Shown here in pieces: positions 1 through 9,519 of a stretch of DNA of 64,000 nt. How positions within the stretch are numbered: position 1 is the stretch's first letter; each line of letters begins with the position of its first letter. A program made the position numbers and the translations under genes. Source of the stretch: Candidatus Saccharibacteria bacterium UBA5148 (GTDB lineage Bacteria > Patescibacteriota > Saccharimonadia > Saccharimonadales > UBA4665); NCBI GenBank assembly GCA_002413835.1, contig DHXU01000007.1, forward strand, positions 1 through 64,000. The letters run 5' to 3'. Under the pieces are notes generated by a model. The model saw only the letters and a program-made list of their open reading frames with translations, was not told where the DNA came from and ran no database searches.

Positions 1-2775
1 CAGATTACCCTGCAACAGGGCGGGATGATGAATTTCGATACTTCGGCTAATGCCTTTATCGGTGAAGCCGCAACCTCCGGAGTTTTAAACATAATTAATA
101 CAAACGATATAAGTTTCCAGAGCAATACCGGTATCAATTGGGGTAGCAGGTCAAGTGGAGCGAACTGGATGAGTCTTAGTTCTACAGGAGCGGCTCTATT
201 TAGTAACACCACCAACTCAGCTACGGCTTTCCAGGTCCAGAACGCCGCCGGCCGTAGCGTACTGGCGCTCGACACTACGGGCGCCAAAATGACTTTGGGC
301 AACATTACGGCCACGGCGGCGCAGGGGGTGGCGGGCTCAGTGGTGCTGGCGGACGGCACCAATGATAACTTTGGCGCAACGCTTAACACCGCGACGCTGA
401 CGGCGAGTCGGACGATTAGCCTGCCGGACGCCGCCGGCACGGTTTGTCTGCAGAGTGCCGCTGCCTGTGGCTTTGCGACTGGTACGGCTGCCAGCTACAT
501 CCAAAACCAGAACGCCGGCGCCCAAACGACCAGTAACTTCTGGATCTCTGGCACCGGTATCGCTACCACACTGCAGGCTGGTACAATTGACACGCCGAGC
601 GGTACGACGACGCTGGCCATTGGCACCACCAACGCATCGGCCGGCATCAACTTGAACCAAAGTACGTCACTGGCTGCCAGTAAGAACTTCACCTTTACCT
701 CCGGTGCAGGTAACTTCGACCAGTCATCGTCGACCGGCACGAACTCCACCGGTACCGGCGCTGTCTCACTGAACGGTAACACAACAGTTGCCAGCGGCAA
801 GACGCTGACCGTCGGCGGTGATACGACTATCAAATCGACGTCCGCTACCGCCTTCCAGATCCAGAATACCGCCGGTACCGCGACGCTGTTCAGCTTTGAC
901 AGTTCGGCTGGCAACATCACGATTGGTTCCGGCGCTAGCCGGACGTTAGCTATCGCCGCCGCCGCCGCCGCAGCGGCCGGCAATGACTTGAACATCAAGG
1001 CTGGCGCTTCCGGCACTGGTGCCGTCAACGGTGGTAATTTGGTACTTTCCGGTGGCGTCAGCGGAGGCTCGGGGGTCCAGGGACTGGTCAATCTAGCCAG
1101 CACGGCCTTCGGCGCTTCGTCCCTCCAGACTAATTCCATCACTGCTGGTCTGGTCGACCAATACAGCTCGATTCCTGTGACTGCCAATACGACGAACGTC
1201 ACGATCAGCGTCCCGGTACCCATTAACACGGTGACTGGCCGGATACTCTACATCACGGCAGTCAACGGTTCGACAGACTTTACGTTATTACTCGGTGGCT
1301 CTTCGATAAATATTGCCATGAAGCAGAACTCAACGGCTACACTCATTTGGAATGGTACTGGTTGGACGGCTGCCGGTGCGTCCAGCTCGACTGACCTTCA
1401 ATCGGCGTATAACAACACCCTGACCTCGGCTGGTGGTGCCGAAATCATCTTGAACGCCGCTGGCGGTAACGCTGACGGTTTCACGATCCGCAACAACGCA
1501 GCAACTCCTATTATTGGGCCGCTGCTGGAAGTTCAATCATCTATTGGTACCAACATTTTGTCGGTCAACAATAACGCCACGGAGCTGGCTGCTAACGGTG
1601 GCGCTGAAACTTCCAGCTCGTTCGCCACCGCCTGGACAGCCGTCGGTGCACCGACCATCAGCCGCAACACGACGCTGGCCGATGTCGCCACCGGCCAAGC
1701 TTCGGCCCAGGTATCCTCAACGGCTGCTGTCAACACTGGTGTCCGCAACAATTTAGCTGCCAATCTGGCTGTCAGCTCGACCTACCAGGTGTCATTTACC
1801 GGCTTGCTGAGCAGCGGAACATTCTCGACGCTGGACGTCGAATACTCACGCGATGGCGGCACGACACTGGCACCATGCACGCTCTACAGCACCAATACAC
1901 TGGTGACAACAGGCTGGAGCAAAGTAACCTGTACGATTACGACTGACAGTACGACTGCAACCAACCCTGACTTAATCATCCGCCAGACCGATGCGACTGC
2001 ACGTATCTTCTGGATTGACAACTTGAGTGTCACTATATTGACTGCAACCTCAACACCGCAAAACGTTCAGATCGGTGGCGGTCTATACGGTGGAGCAGCG
2101 ACTGTATTGACGCTTGATCGCGCCTCGAGTGCGCCAGTTGTCAACGGCAACACCGCACTACTCGGGTCAATGTACTATGACACGACCTCCGGACGTATTC
2201 AGTGTTACGAGGCGGATGGCTGGGGTGCCTGCGGATCAAGCCCGAATAACTATGTTAACCTGGTACCTGAATTTCCTGGAGCAGTGCTTGACGGTAGCGG
2301 TGTCGGTACGCTGACGGCAGATTTCTGTGCAAGCCAGACAGGAATACTTTCAATAAATACAGCTCTGTGTAGTACTGGCCAGGCCCTCAACTATTACAAA
2401 TGGACCTCACCTCAGGCCAGCCAGCAGACCTACAGTATTTACGTCACATATCAGTTGCCGGCGGCGTTTAAGCAGTTTGAAAGCAATACCTCGGTACAGT
2501 TGACTGCCCGAACCGACAATACAACCAATGGTGTCGTCAGCTATGAAATGTTCCGGAGTGAGTCCGGCACCCTGTCTGCCTGTGGGACAGAGACTACCGT
2601 TACTTCAACAGCCAATACCTGGCAGACTGTTGGTATCAATGGTAGTGAGCTGACGGGCTGTGGCTTCTCAACAGCATCTGCCAACAACTTCGCTATCTTC
2701 AAGATTAATGTCAAAGCCAACAGCAACGCCAATGTCTACGTCGGCACGCTAAGCTTTACTACGATTGGCCAATAA
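1..2775 (+). CDS. Large secreted tail-fibre/adhesin-like repeat protein, 5' end outside window
   Basis: The reading frame is open from the first base, so the N-terminus (signal peptide and anchor) lies upstream; at least 924 codons are visible. The protein is rich in Thr, Ser, Ala, Gly and Asn. It repeats a motif of the type SATAFQ(V/I)QN-AG followed by a Gly/Thr stretch (codons near 70 and 280), as in phage tail fibres and large CPR surface proteins. A region near residues 520-680 (NGGAE to FWIDNLSVTI) has the look of a carbohydrate-binding jelly-roll (CBM_4_9-like). A segment reading GSMYYDTTSGRIQCYE, common in such fibres, follows it. There is a (GCC)5 run at 955-969 inside an eight-alanine stretch. 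The stop codon overlaps the next start by one base (TAATG), so the two giants are probably co-translated. A role in cell-surface attachment is inferred. Confidence 0.6.
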   Translation, partial: QITLQQGGMMNFDTSANAFIGEAATSGVLNIINTNDISFQSNTGINWGSRSSGANWMSLSSTGAALFSNTTNSATAFQVQNAAGRSVLALDTTGAKMTLGNITATAAQGVAGSVVLADGTNDNFGATLNTATLTASRTISLPDAAGTVCLQSAAACGFATGTAASYIQNQNAGAQTTSNFWISGTGIATTLQAGTIDTPSGTTTLAIGTTNASAGINLNQSTSLAASKNFTFTSGAGNFDQSSSTGTNSTGTGAVSLNGNTTVASGKTLTVGGDTTIKSTSATAFQIQNTAGTATLFSFDSSAGNITIGSGASRTLAIAAAAAAAAGNDLNIKAGASGTGAVNGGNLVLSGGVSGGSGVQGLVNLASTAFGASSLQTNSITAGLVDQYSSIPVTANTTNVTISVPVPINTVTGRILYITAVNGSTDFTLLLGGSSINIAMKQNSTATLIWNGTGWTAAGASSSTDLQSAYNNTLTSAGGAEIILNAAGGNADGFTIRNNAATPIIGPLLEVQSSIGTNILSVNNNATELAANGGAETSSSFATAWTAVGAPTISRNTTLADVATGQASAQVSSTAAVNTGVRNNLAANLAVSSTYQVSFTGLLSSGTFSTLDVEYSRDGGTTLAPCTLYSTNTLVTTGWSKVTCTITTDSTTATNPDLIIRQTDATARIFWIDNLSVTILTATSTPQNVQIGGGLYGGAATVLTLDRASSAPVVNGNTALLGSMYYDTTSGRIQCYEADGWGACGSSPNNYVNLVPEFPGAVLDGSGVGTLTADFCASQTGILSINTALCSTGQALNYYKWTSPQASQQTYSIYVTYQLPAAFKQFESNTSVQLTARTDNTTNGVVSYEMFRSESGTLSACGTETTVTSTANTWQTVGINGSELTGCGFSTASANNFAIFKINVKANSNANVYVGTLSFTTIGQ

Positions 2776-5700
2776 TGAGAATATCGAAACTGAAAACTAT
2801 AAGTAAGCTAGTATATGGTCATGTTAACCGGAGTTGGCTACATCGGGCGTATGCCCTCGTGTTACTGGTGCTTTTCCTGACATCGACGGTAGCCGGGGCG
2901 GTGCAACCATTTCTTAGCTCGCGGCCCTATCAGCTCGACGACGCTGCACGTAACGTTCTGCCACAGCAGAATCCGAAGGTAGCTCCGTTGCTGAAATATG
3001 ATCCAAAAGAGGCGAGCTATGCCTACAATGCCGGCTACACGCCGTCGACATCGGCTGATGCACCGGGCGCCAGTGGCTCACCGCGGATAACCGCTACGCT
3101 GCCGCAGGATCCAACAAAGGGTATTACCATTACCGATCCCGTCAGTTCGGTCGGTTTTAAGCTGACGCCGCAATTCGGAGTCGGCCAGGGTCAGCGCGAC
3201 GCTAATCAAGTCCTGTATCCGCTGACCGATGATCATGGCTACCTTGTCTACACGGCCCAAATTACTGGTGTTAAAGAGGATGTGCTGCTGCCCGAATTTC
3301 AGGGTGATACTAAAAGTTACGATTACAAACTATCCGTGCCAGCCGGCATGGAAGCCCGACTGGAATCTGATGGTTCTATCGGTATATACGGATCAGATCT
3401 ACCGCTGAGCGGCAACGTTTCGACTGGAACTGCCAATGATGCCCAGCTGCTCGATAAGGTCCGCAAGTCATCGGCCAAAACGAACCTGGCCTTTACGCTG
3501 CCGGCACCCGTTGTCAAGGAAACCGATAAAACCGTCAGTCAGGTCAAAGCCCATTTTGAGCTTCATGGTGACCGCTTGACGCTGACGGCGACACATTTGA
3601 AGGGCGCTTCCTATCCGCTGACTATCGACCCCAGTGTCTATGTCGAAACAGCCCAGAAGCTGATGCGCGGCAACAATGAGACCAATATCGATTTCGATGT
3701 CGATGATGAGCTAATCCAGAAGGGGAAGCTGACCGGAGCCCGCTTCAACAGCTGGACGACTTCGCTGGCACTGCCGGCGTCGCGCTGGAACCATGGCACA
3801 GCGGTGGCAGGCGGCTACGTTTATGTGGTGGGCGGCAGTGCCAGCACCCAGGCCGCGGCCACGCAGACGATTTATTGGGCGAAGTTCAATACTACCACCA
3901 ATGCCATTGAGGCTGCGAACCCCGGCAATGGTGTCTGTAGCGGATGGTGTACGAGTACTGCCTATGATCTGCCAGTGGCATTGACTGGCATGTCGGTCGT
4001 CGCCTACAACGGTTTCCTCTATGTGATGGGCGGCGTTAATGCTTCGAACGTCCGTTCCAGCGCTGTCTACATAGCCAAGCTCGGCGTCAACGGCGAACCA
4101 AGTCTCTGGTCGCCAGTCAGCACTGATCCGCCGTCAAGCTGGACCTATTGGACGACGGCCAGCCTGAACGCGACAAGCGGTGCCCGCAGCTATAGCGGGG
4201 CGGTGGCCTACAATAACCGCATGTATATCCTAGGCGGCCAGACAAGCGGTGCCACCGGCGGTATTACAACAGTCGAAAAGGCTGACATCAACCCAACTGG
4301 GACACTTGGTACCTGGTCAGCAACCGGCATGACGGTGCTGCCATCGGCCCGCTGGGGGCATAGCGTCCAGGTATATAACGATAGGTTGTATCTTATCGGC
4401 GGCAGCAGCGGCACAACACTGCAGTCATCCGTCCAGTACATCAAGATCAACAGCGACGGCACGCTGGTCAGTTCCTGGACGACGACGACACCATTCGCGA
4501 CGGCCCGCATGTCCTGGGGCGGCAGTATGAGCACTATATGGGGTGGCTATATCTATATGGCCGGCGGTTGTACAGCGGTCAATGCCAGCGGCTATTGTAC
4601 GACCATTGCCAGCGACATCCAGCTGGCCAGCATCAACGCCGACGGCAGCCTGACGGACTGGAATGCCATCCTCGGACTGACGAGTGCCCGCGAAGGCTAT
4701 GGGCTGGTGGCTTGGCGCAATACGCTGTATGGCATTGGTGGTTGTACGGCCCAAAACACGTCCACCGGCGCCTGTACGACTACGGCGACGGCCACCAGCT
4801 ACGGCGTCCTCAATCAGGATGGTGATGCCAGTACGGTCAGCAATACCGTCGCCAACGGCACGGCACCCTGCGCCTCGGCGACCTGGTATGACTGCAATAT
4901 GCCGCCGGCTGGCAAAGGTGCTAGCCAGATAGGGCAAATGTCCGGCGGTGTACTCATCAACAATGGCTACTTGTACTACATCGGCGGTTGCTATGTGGCG
5001 ACAAGCGGTAGCATCTGCTATAACGGTAACAACGGTAAGGCCTCAGGTAACTTTGCTTACGTAGCAATCGCCTCCGATGGTACGCTGACTCGTGCGGCTA
5101 CCTGTGCCGGCACCGGACAAGCCTATGTCGGCAGTTGGTGCGTTGATAGCAGTAACACGGTGAATACCACCGATGGTTTGGCCGGCTTCGGCTACTCAAT
5201 CTTTAATAACGTCATCTATGTTATCGGCGGCACGACGGGTACGGCCTGGCAGACCAACGTCTGGCGGGCAACGACCGCTACGAACGGATCACTCAGTACC
5301 TGGACAGCTCAGACTTTCACCAACCTGAACCTCGGGGCATCCCGCGGCTATATGTATAGCTTCACCCGCGCCAACCCATCAGCGGCATCGAGCTATCCTG
5401 GCAATCTCTACGTCCTCGGTGGCTGTAGCGGTGCCCAGACACTCAGCAACGGCCTGGACTGCGGCGGTATTCTCTATGGAGACGTGTATAAATGTAACAT
5501 TAAGACAGATGGCAGTTTGGAGGAACTTGACGGCAGTGACTGTACGACCACCGGCCAATTGCAGCTCGACGCCGAACCAGGTACTGCCGGCACGCAGGGA
5601 CTTGGTGTTATGGCCGGTACTGTCTACGCCAACTATATCTATTTAATAGGCGGCCAGAGCATCAATGAATCGCAGCGAGGCGAAATCATGTATGCCAAAA

Positions 5701-7487
5701 TCGATAACAGTAATAATATTGTCGCAACGAGTGGTAGTATCTGGATCACATCAGGAAATTCGATAAGTCCAGTCCGCGTCCGCGGGGTGGCGTTTGGTTA
5801 TAACGGCTACCTCTATGCCCTGGCCGGTTATAACAGCTCCGGAACTTTGAACGACTTATTATATGCCAAGGTTAATGTCAGCGATGGCAGTATCGGCGCC
5901 TTTAGTACTTCGAGTGTGACCGTGAATTCGCGCTGGGACCTGCGCGCCGCTGTCAATAATGGCTACGTCTATACCATCGGCGGCTGCTCGGCGGGTACGC
6001 CGCCGCTGAACTGTACGACGATGACGCCGGTCATCCAGACGTTCCAGCTGTACAATAACTATTCTGGCTCGCCGGCGGCCTATACTTCACAGACCAATCT
6101 GTTTACGACCGACCGCATTGGCGCCAGCACGGCCATATTAAATGGTTACATGTATGTAGCTGGCGGCTGTACTAGTGCTACGGATTGTACTACCGCGACA
6201 GCAAACGTCATGTACGCCGCACTGAATCCTGACGGTAGCGTCGGAACCTGGTCCAATACGACTGCCGCTTCTCTGCCGGCGGTCAGAGCCTATGGCAAGC
6301 TGCTGGCGGTTGGCGGAACGCTGTACTATGTCGGCGGACAATCGAGCACCTCGACGGATATCAGAACCGAGGTCTATTATGGTACGCCGTCGAGTGGCAA
6401 TGTTGCCAGCTGGAACACGGCGTCAAACGGTTTACCTTCCGGCCGCACGCAGTACGGTGCCGCCGTTTGGAATAATCGGATATACGTCACCGGCGGCCTG
6501 GATACAACTCCGGCGGTGCAAACTACGATCTATGCCAGCCCTAGCCTGGCTTCAGGAGGAGATATTGGATCGGCTTGGACGACAACGGGAATGACTGCCT
6601 TTAATGTTGCCCGCAGCGGCAATACTACCATCGCCTACGCTGGTAACCTGTATATACTTGGCGGTTATGATGGCGCTAACTATCTCAACGATGTCCAGTA
6701 CGCCCAGATCGCCAGTAACGGCACCATCGGGGCGTGGAGTTACACCAGCAGTCTACCGCAACGCATTCGTCAGGCTGACGGCTACGCCGCCAATGGATTT
6801 ATGTATTTGTTCGGTGGCCGATCGGCTGATACTACCTGCACGGCCAACACGTATGTGGCGCCGATCAGTGCCAATACAACTATTGCAAGCGGCAATAACC
6901 CAACTGGTGTTGGCGAATGGTATCAGACCAATTCTACTTTCAGCGGCAGCCGTTATGGTGTGGCGGTTGCCCAGAATGACGGGCGGGCCTATGTCATTGG
7001 CGGCGGTTGCGGCGCAACACTTACCTATACCGGAGCTAATCGCGTTGCATCGAGTGCCATGCAGTCACAGCCGCAGGTTGCCAAATATTCGCGCATGATT
7101 GACACCGACACCGATGTTTTTCCAACTAAGTGGCTGTTAAATGGACTGGATAATGATATTGGCGCCCGCTGGCTGGTACGCTATAGATCGAGTACCAATA
7201 CCACGGCTGCCTGGGGCCAGGAAACGAATTTTGGTGCCGTCACACTTGGAACGCCGAATACCTATACGGCTGTCGATTCTAGTGGCACGAACACGAACTT
7301 TGCGCGCTACTATTATCTCACGATGTCAATCGACAGCTCGCAAGCCTTCGGGTATCCGGAAGACGTGACGCGCGGACCGACCATTGCCGATCTTACCTTG
7401 TTTTTCACCAGCGACCCGAGCAAGCGGTTGCGCCACGGTGCCACATTTACGGGCGGTGAGTTGCAGCCCTTGGATACGCCGTTCTAG
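2775..7487 (+). CDS. Giant secreted kelch-type beta-propeller protein
   Basis: 1570 aa. The N-terminus has a basic stretch and a hydrophobic segment ending TSTVAGAVQP, consistent with a Sec signal peptide. From about residue 340 onward there are some 18 kelch-like motifs of the form (N)GYLYxxGG, for example YNGFLYVMGG, YNDRLYLIGG and NNGYVYTIGG. They are spaced roughly 50-80 residues apart, enough for two or three beta-propellers. Pairs of cysteines recur after many GG motifs (GGCT, GGCS), suggesting disulphides outside the cell. Residues 60-300 form a separate N-terminal domain. No sortase motif or C-terminal helix is seen. It is coupled to the preceding fibre-like gene by a one-base overlap. 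Kelch propellers bind proteins or sugars; a surface adhesin or host-recognition role is inferred, and the ligand is unknown. Confidence 0.7.
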   Translation: MRISKLKTISKLVYGHVNRSWLHRAYALVLLVLFLTSTVAGAVQPFLSSRPYQLDDAARNVLPQQNPKVAPLLKYDPKEASYAYNAGYTPSTSADAPGASGSPRITATLPQDPTKGITITDPVSSVGFKLTPQFGVGQGQRDANQVLYPLTDDHGYLVYTAQITGVKEDVLLPEFQGDTKSYDYKLSVPAGMEARLESDGSIGIYGSDLPLSGNVSTGTANDAQLLDKVRKSSAKTNLAFTLPAPVVKETDKTVSQVKAHFELHGDRLTLTATHLKGASYPLTIDPSVYVETAQKLMRGNNETNIDFDVDDELIQKGKLTGARFNSWTTSLALPASRWNHGTAVAGGYVYVVGGSASTQAAATQTIYWAKFNTTTNAIEAANPGNGVCSGWCTSTAYDLPVALTGMSVVAYNGFLYVMGGVNASNVRSSAVYIAKLGVNGEPSLWSPVSTDPPSSWTYWTTASLNATSGARSYSGAVAYNNRMYILGGQTSGATGGITTVEKADINPTGTLGTWSATGMTVLPSARWGHSVQVYNDRLYLIGGSSGTTLQSSVQYIKINSDGTLVSSWTTTTPFATARMSWGGSMSTIWGGYIYMAGGCTAVNASGYCTTIASDIQLASINADGSLTDWNAILGLTSAREGYGLVAWRNTLYGIGGCTAQNTSTGACTTTATATSYGVLNQDGDASTVSNTVANGTAPCASATWYDCNMPPAGKGASQIGQMSGGVLINNGYLYYIGGCYVATSGSICYNGNNGKASGNFAYVAIASDGTLTRAATCAGTGQAYVGSWCVDSSNTVNTTDGLAGFGYSIFNNVIYVIGGTTGTAWQTNVWRATTATNGSLSTWTAQTFTNLNLGASRGYMYSFTRANPSAASSYPGNLYVLGGCSGAQTLSNGLDCGGILYGDVYKCNIKTDGSLEELDGSDCTTTGQLQLDAEPGTAGTQGLGVMAGTVYANYIYLIGGQSINESQRGEIMYAKIDNSNNIVATSGSIWITSGNSISPVRVRGVAFGYNGYLYALAGYNSSGTLNDLLYAKVNVSDGSIGAFSTSSVTVNSRWDLRAAVNNGYVYTIGGCSAGTPPLNCTTMTPVIQTFQLYNNYSGSPAAYTSQTNLFTTDRIGASTAILNGYMYVAGGCTSATDCTTATANVMYAALNPDGSVGTWSNTTAASLPAVRAYGKLLAVGGTLYYVGGQSSTSTDIRTEVYYGTPSSGNVASWNTASNGLPSGRTQYGAAVWNNRIYVTGGLDTTPAVQTTIYASPSLASGGDIGSAWTTTGMTAFNVARSGNTTIAYAGNLYILGGYDGANYLNDVQYAQIASNGTIGAWSYTSSLPQRIRQADGYAANGFMYLFGGRSADTTCTANTYVAPISANTTIASGNNPTGVGEWYQTNSTFSGSRYGVAVAQNDGRAYVIGGGCGATLTYTGANRVASSAMQSQPQVAKYSRMIDTDTDVFPTKWLLNGLDNDIGARWLVRYRSSTNTTAAWGQETNFGAVTLGTPNTYTAVDSSGTNTNFARYYYLTMSIDSSQAFGYPEDVTRGPTIADLTLFFTSDPSKRLRHGATFTGGELQPLDTPF

Positions 7488-7546
7488 AATGGATATAGCA
7501 ATGGTACGGTTGAAACCGCTGCAGCGCTTATGGTAAGCTGACAGAT

Positions 7547-8392
7547 ATGGCAAGGGGACAAGGGGAGAAGAATGTAAGTGGTGAGGCAACGGAGTTGACA
7601 CCTCAGCCGCAGGGAATCGCCCTTGTTCGGGCTGCCTCGGCTCAGCGGGCTGCGCGGACTGCCCGCAAATCGCGTAGTTCTAAATCCGTTGCTTCCAAAT
7701 CAACTACCTCCAAAAAGTCCAAGCGTAAACAGCGGCCGCCCCGCGCCGTCCGCCTGTCTCAGGCTGAACGGCGGTCTCGGCCGCCCGCTCCACTCCGTAG
7801 AGGGGTGTCGGTTACCGTGCATTTTGGTACTCCGAATGTTCATCCGCGCCTGACATCGAAACTTAAGCGGTTGCAGACACATGTGAGCCGTCTGCCCATC
7901 CCGCGCAGGTTCCACAGATCAGCCATTGTTGTCACGGTGCTGGCGTTGCTATTTGTTATTGTACTGAGTGTCCATGGCACGAATCACAAGGCCGTGCCGA
8001 CCAGTGGAAAAGTTGCCGCTGCTGAACGTACCAAACCGGACTTTAAACCACTGATGCCATCGGCTGACCAGGCAAGTGCGGTTACCTATGACGGCAAACG
8101 TAATATGGTTTCGTATTCTGCAATCTTTAGCGGTGCTCGGCTAACTATTAGCCAGCAACCCCTACCGGCACGGATCGCCCAGGATCCGAAAGCCCTTTCA
8201 ACGGTTGCCGACAGCTTACATGCTAAACAACAATTGTCCACAGCCGCCGGCCTGTTGTACATCGCCACCAATGAGACGAATGATCAAATGGCCGTCTTTG
8301 GCGGCAAAGATGTATTGTTGTTCATCCATAGTGACCGGAAACTGGACGATGCTTCGTGGAAAGCATTTATTGAGCTCTTAAAAACGAAATGA
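7547..8392 (+). CDS. Single-pass membrane protein of unknown function
   Basis: 281 aa. Residues 1-125 are strongly basic (many Arg, Lys and Ser, apparently disordered). A single transmembrane helix (about 126-145, IVVTVLALLFVIVLSV) follows, then a ~135-residue region predicted to be outside. This topology (basic N-terminus in, globular C-terminus out) is shared with the next gene, 32 bp downstream. No family is recognised. Its position between surface giants and an FtsA/PilM-like ATPase suggests a part in an envelope assembly, which is an inference from neighbourhood only. Confidence 0.6.
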   Translation: MARGQGEKNVSGEATELTPQPQGIALVRAASAQRAARTARKSRSSKSVASKSTTSKKSKRKQRPPRAVRLSQAERRSRPPAPLRRGVSVTVHFGTPNVHPRLTSKLKRLQTHVSRLPIPRRFHRSAIVVTVLALLFVIVLSVHGTNHKAVPTSGKVAAAERTKPDFKPLMPSADQASAVTYDGKRNMVSYSAIFSGARLTISQQPLPARIAQDPKALSTVADSLHAKQQLSTAAGLLYIATNETNDQMAVFGGKDVLLFIHSDRKLDDASWKAFIELLKTK

Positions 8393-8424
8393 ACAAGTCA
8401 GCCTAAGATAGTCAGGAAGTAATC

Positions 8425-9489
8425 ATGGCAAAGCGTACAAAACCCGTTACTCACAAACCAGCCAAAAAGTCTGCCAGGAAAAACCGCCAGGCGAAGCCCC
8501 TGCCGTCTGTATCTACCGGCAATGAAAAGCCTGAAGTTGCGGCTCTGTCACGACCTGCCCCGGAAACTACCGAAACGGAGATCGTGGATTCGCAGCAGAC
8601 AGCTACTATCCCGGAAGCAGAACTGATAGAATCAACAGCTGACGAAGTGGTTGCTGGATCTCCGGACGTTGCTCTGGAGGTGACCGAGACTCCGACGATC
8701 GCAGCAGAAGACGCTGTGCAGACTGCCTCGCCAGATGTTGCTGACAGTATTTCAAACGATCAGCCGGCCGCCGAAGAGCAGCCGGATATTGCCAAGCCGG
8801 CCGAGCTCGAGTATGCCTCAGCCGAAGGTACACCTGACAGCGCACCTAACCACATTACGCAAGATGCTGCCAGCTCTCGGGCTGCCGCACGCAGGCGTCT
8901 GCGCAAGGTCGGCCTGCTGCTGGCCATCCTGCTGATTGCGGTCGTTGGCGCTATAGCCTGGCGTGCCCATTCACAGGCTGATCCGGATGCCGCGACTACC
9001 AAGCTGATTGCCGAAGTCTCCCAGCGGGCCGTCCTGCCGACAGGGGAAAAGCCGACTGTCACGACCATCGTCGACAAAGATAAAGTCAACCAAAGTTTCC
9101 TGCAGAACGCTCATAACGGTGACAAAGTCCTGTTGTACTTCCAGGCTGGCAAGGCTGTCGTCTACCGGCCGTCGACCCACCAGATTGTCAACATCGGACC
9201 GCTGACACAGCCGCCAGCCCAGGTATTCCTGCGTGACGGCTCCGGCAAGGGTATTCCGTCCTCGTTGCGCGACAAACTCACCCAGCCAGCCGGCTTTACA
9301 GTCGTGTCCCAGGATACATCGGTGAAAGCCACGTATACGAAGACTCTTGTCGTCGACATCACCGGCAACCGCCCGGACATAGCTGCCCGCGTCGCGACAC
9401 TGACCGGTGGACATGTCGGCCCACTCCCAGCCGGTGAAAGCCGCCCTGACGCCGACATCCTGGTCATCACCGGCTCCGACGCCAAATAA
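8425..9489 (+). CDS. Single-pass membrane protein with acidic N-terminal region
   Basis: 354 aa, preceded by AGGAAG seven bases before the ATG. Residues 1-30 are basic and residues 30-145 are acidic and rich in Ala, Glu, Asp and Pro (probably disordered). One transmembrane helix lies near 160-178 (LLLAILLIAVVGAIAW), and a ~170-residue extracytoplasmic domain ends in VLVITGSDAK. The tail could be an alpha/beta fold of the LytR_C type (DITGNRPDIAARVATLTGG, compare the VxNGTG-x-AxxxAxxL style); this resemblance is tentative. It probably belongs to one transcription unit with the gene before it, but the FtsA-like gene after it has its own promoter. Confidence 0.6.
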   Translation: MAKRTKPVTHKPAKKSARKNRQAKPLPSVSTGNEKPEVAALSRPAPETTETEIVDSQQTATIPEAELIESTADEVVAGSPDVALEVTETPTIAAEDAVQTASPDVADSISNDQPAAEEQPDIAKPAELEYASAEGTPDSAPNHITQDAASSRAAARRRLRKVGLLLAILLIAVVGAIAWRAHSQADPDAATTKLIAEVSQRAVLPTGEKPTVTTIVDKDKVNQSFLQNAHNGDKVLLYFQAGKAVVYRPSTHQIVNIGPLTQPPAQVFLRDGSGKGIPSSLRDKLTQPAGFTVVSQDTSVKATYTKTLVVDITGNRPDIAARVATLTGGHVGPLPAGESRPDADILVITGSDAK

Positions 9490-9506
9490 TCTATCCGCCA
9501 GTGTGG

Positions 9507-9512
9507 TAAAAT
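9507..9512 (+). promoter_or_regulatory. -10 element of the FtsA-like gene
   Basis: TAAAAT preceded by GG; seven bases separate it from the ATG at 9520, which places the expected transcription start on the start codon (leaderless). Inferred from spacing only. Confidence 0.5.
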
Positions 9513-9519
9513 AAAGCAT

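Noticed and set aside
495..1229. Long open frame on the minus strand inside the fibre gene
   Set aside because: It lies opposite a low-complexity Thr/Ala/Gly-rich gene; its composition mirrors the plus-strand repeats and there is no ribosome site or promoter. The same holds for the minus-strand frames opposite uvrA, the FtsA-like gene, the ABC pair and uvrC.
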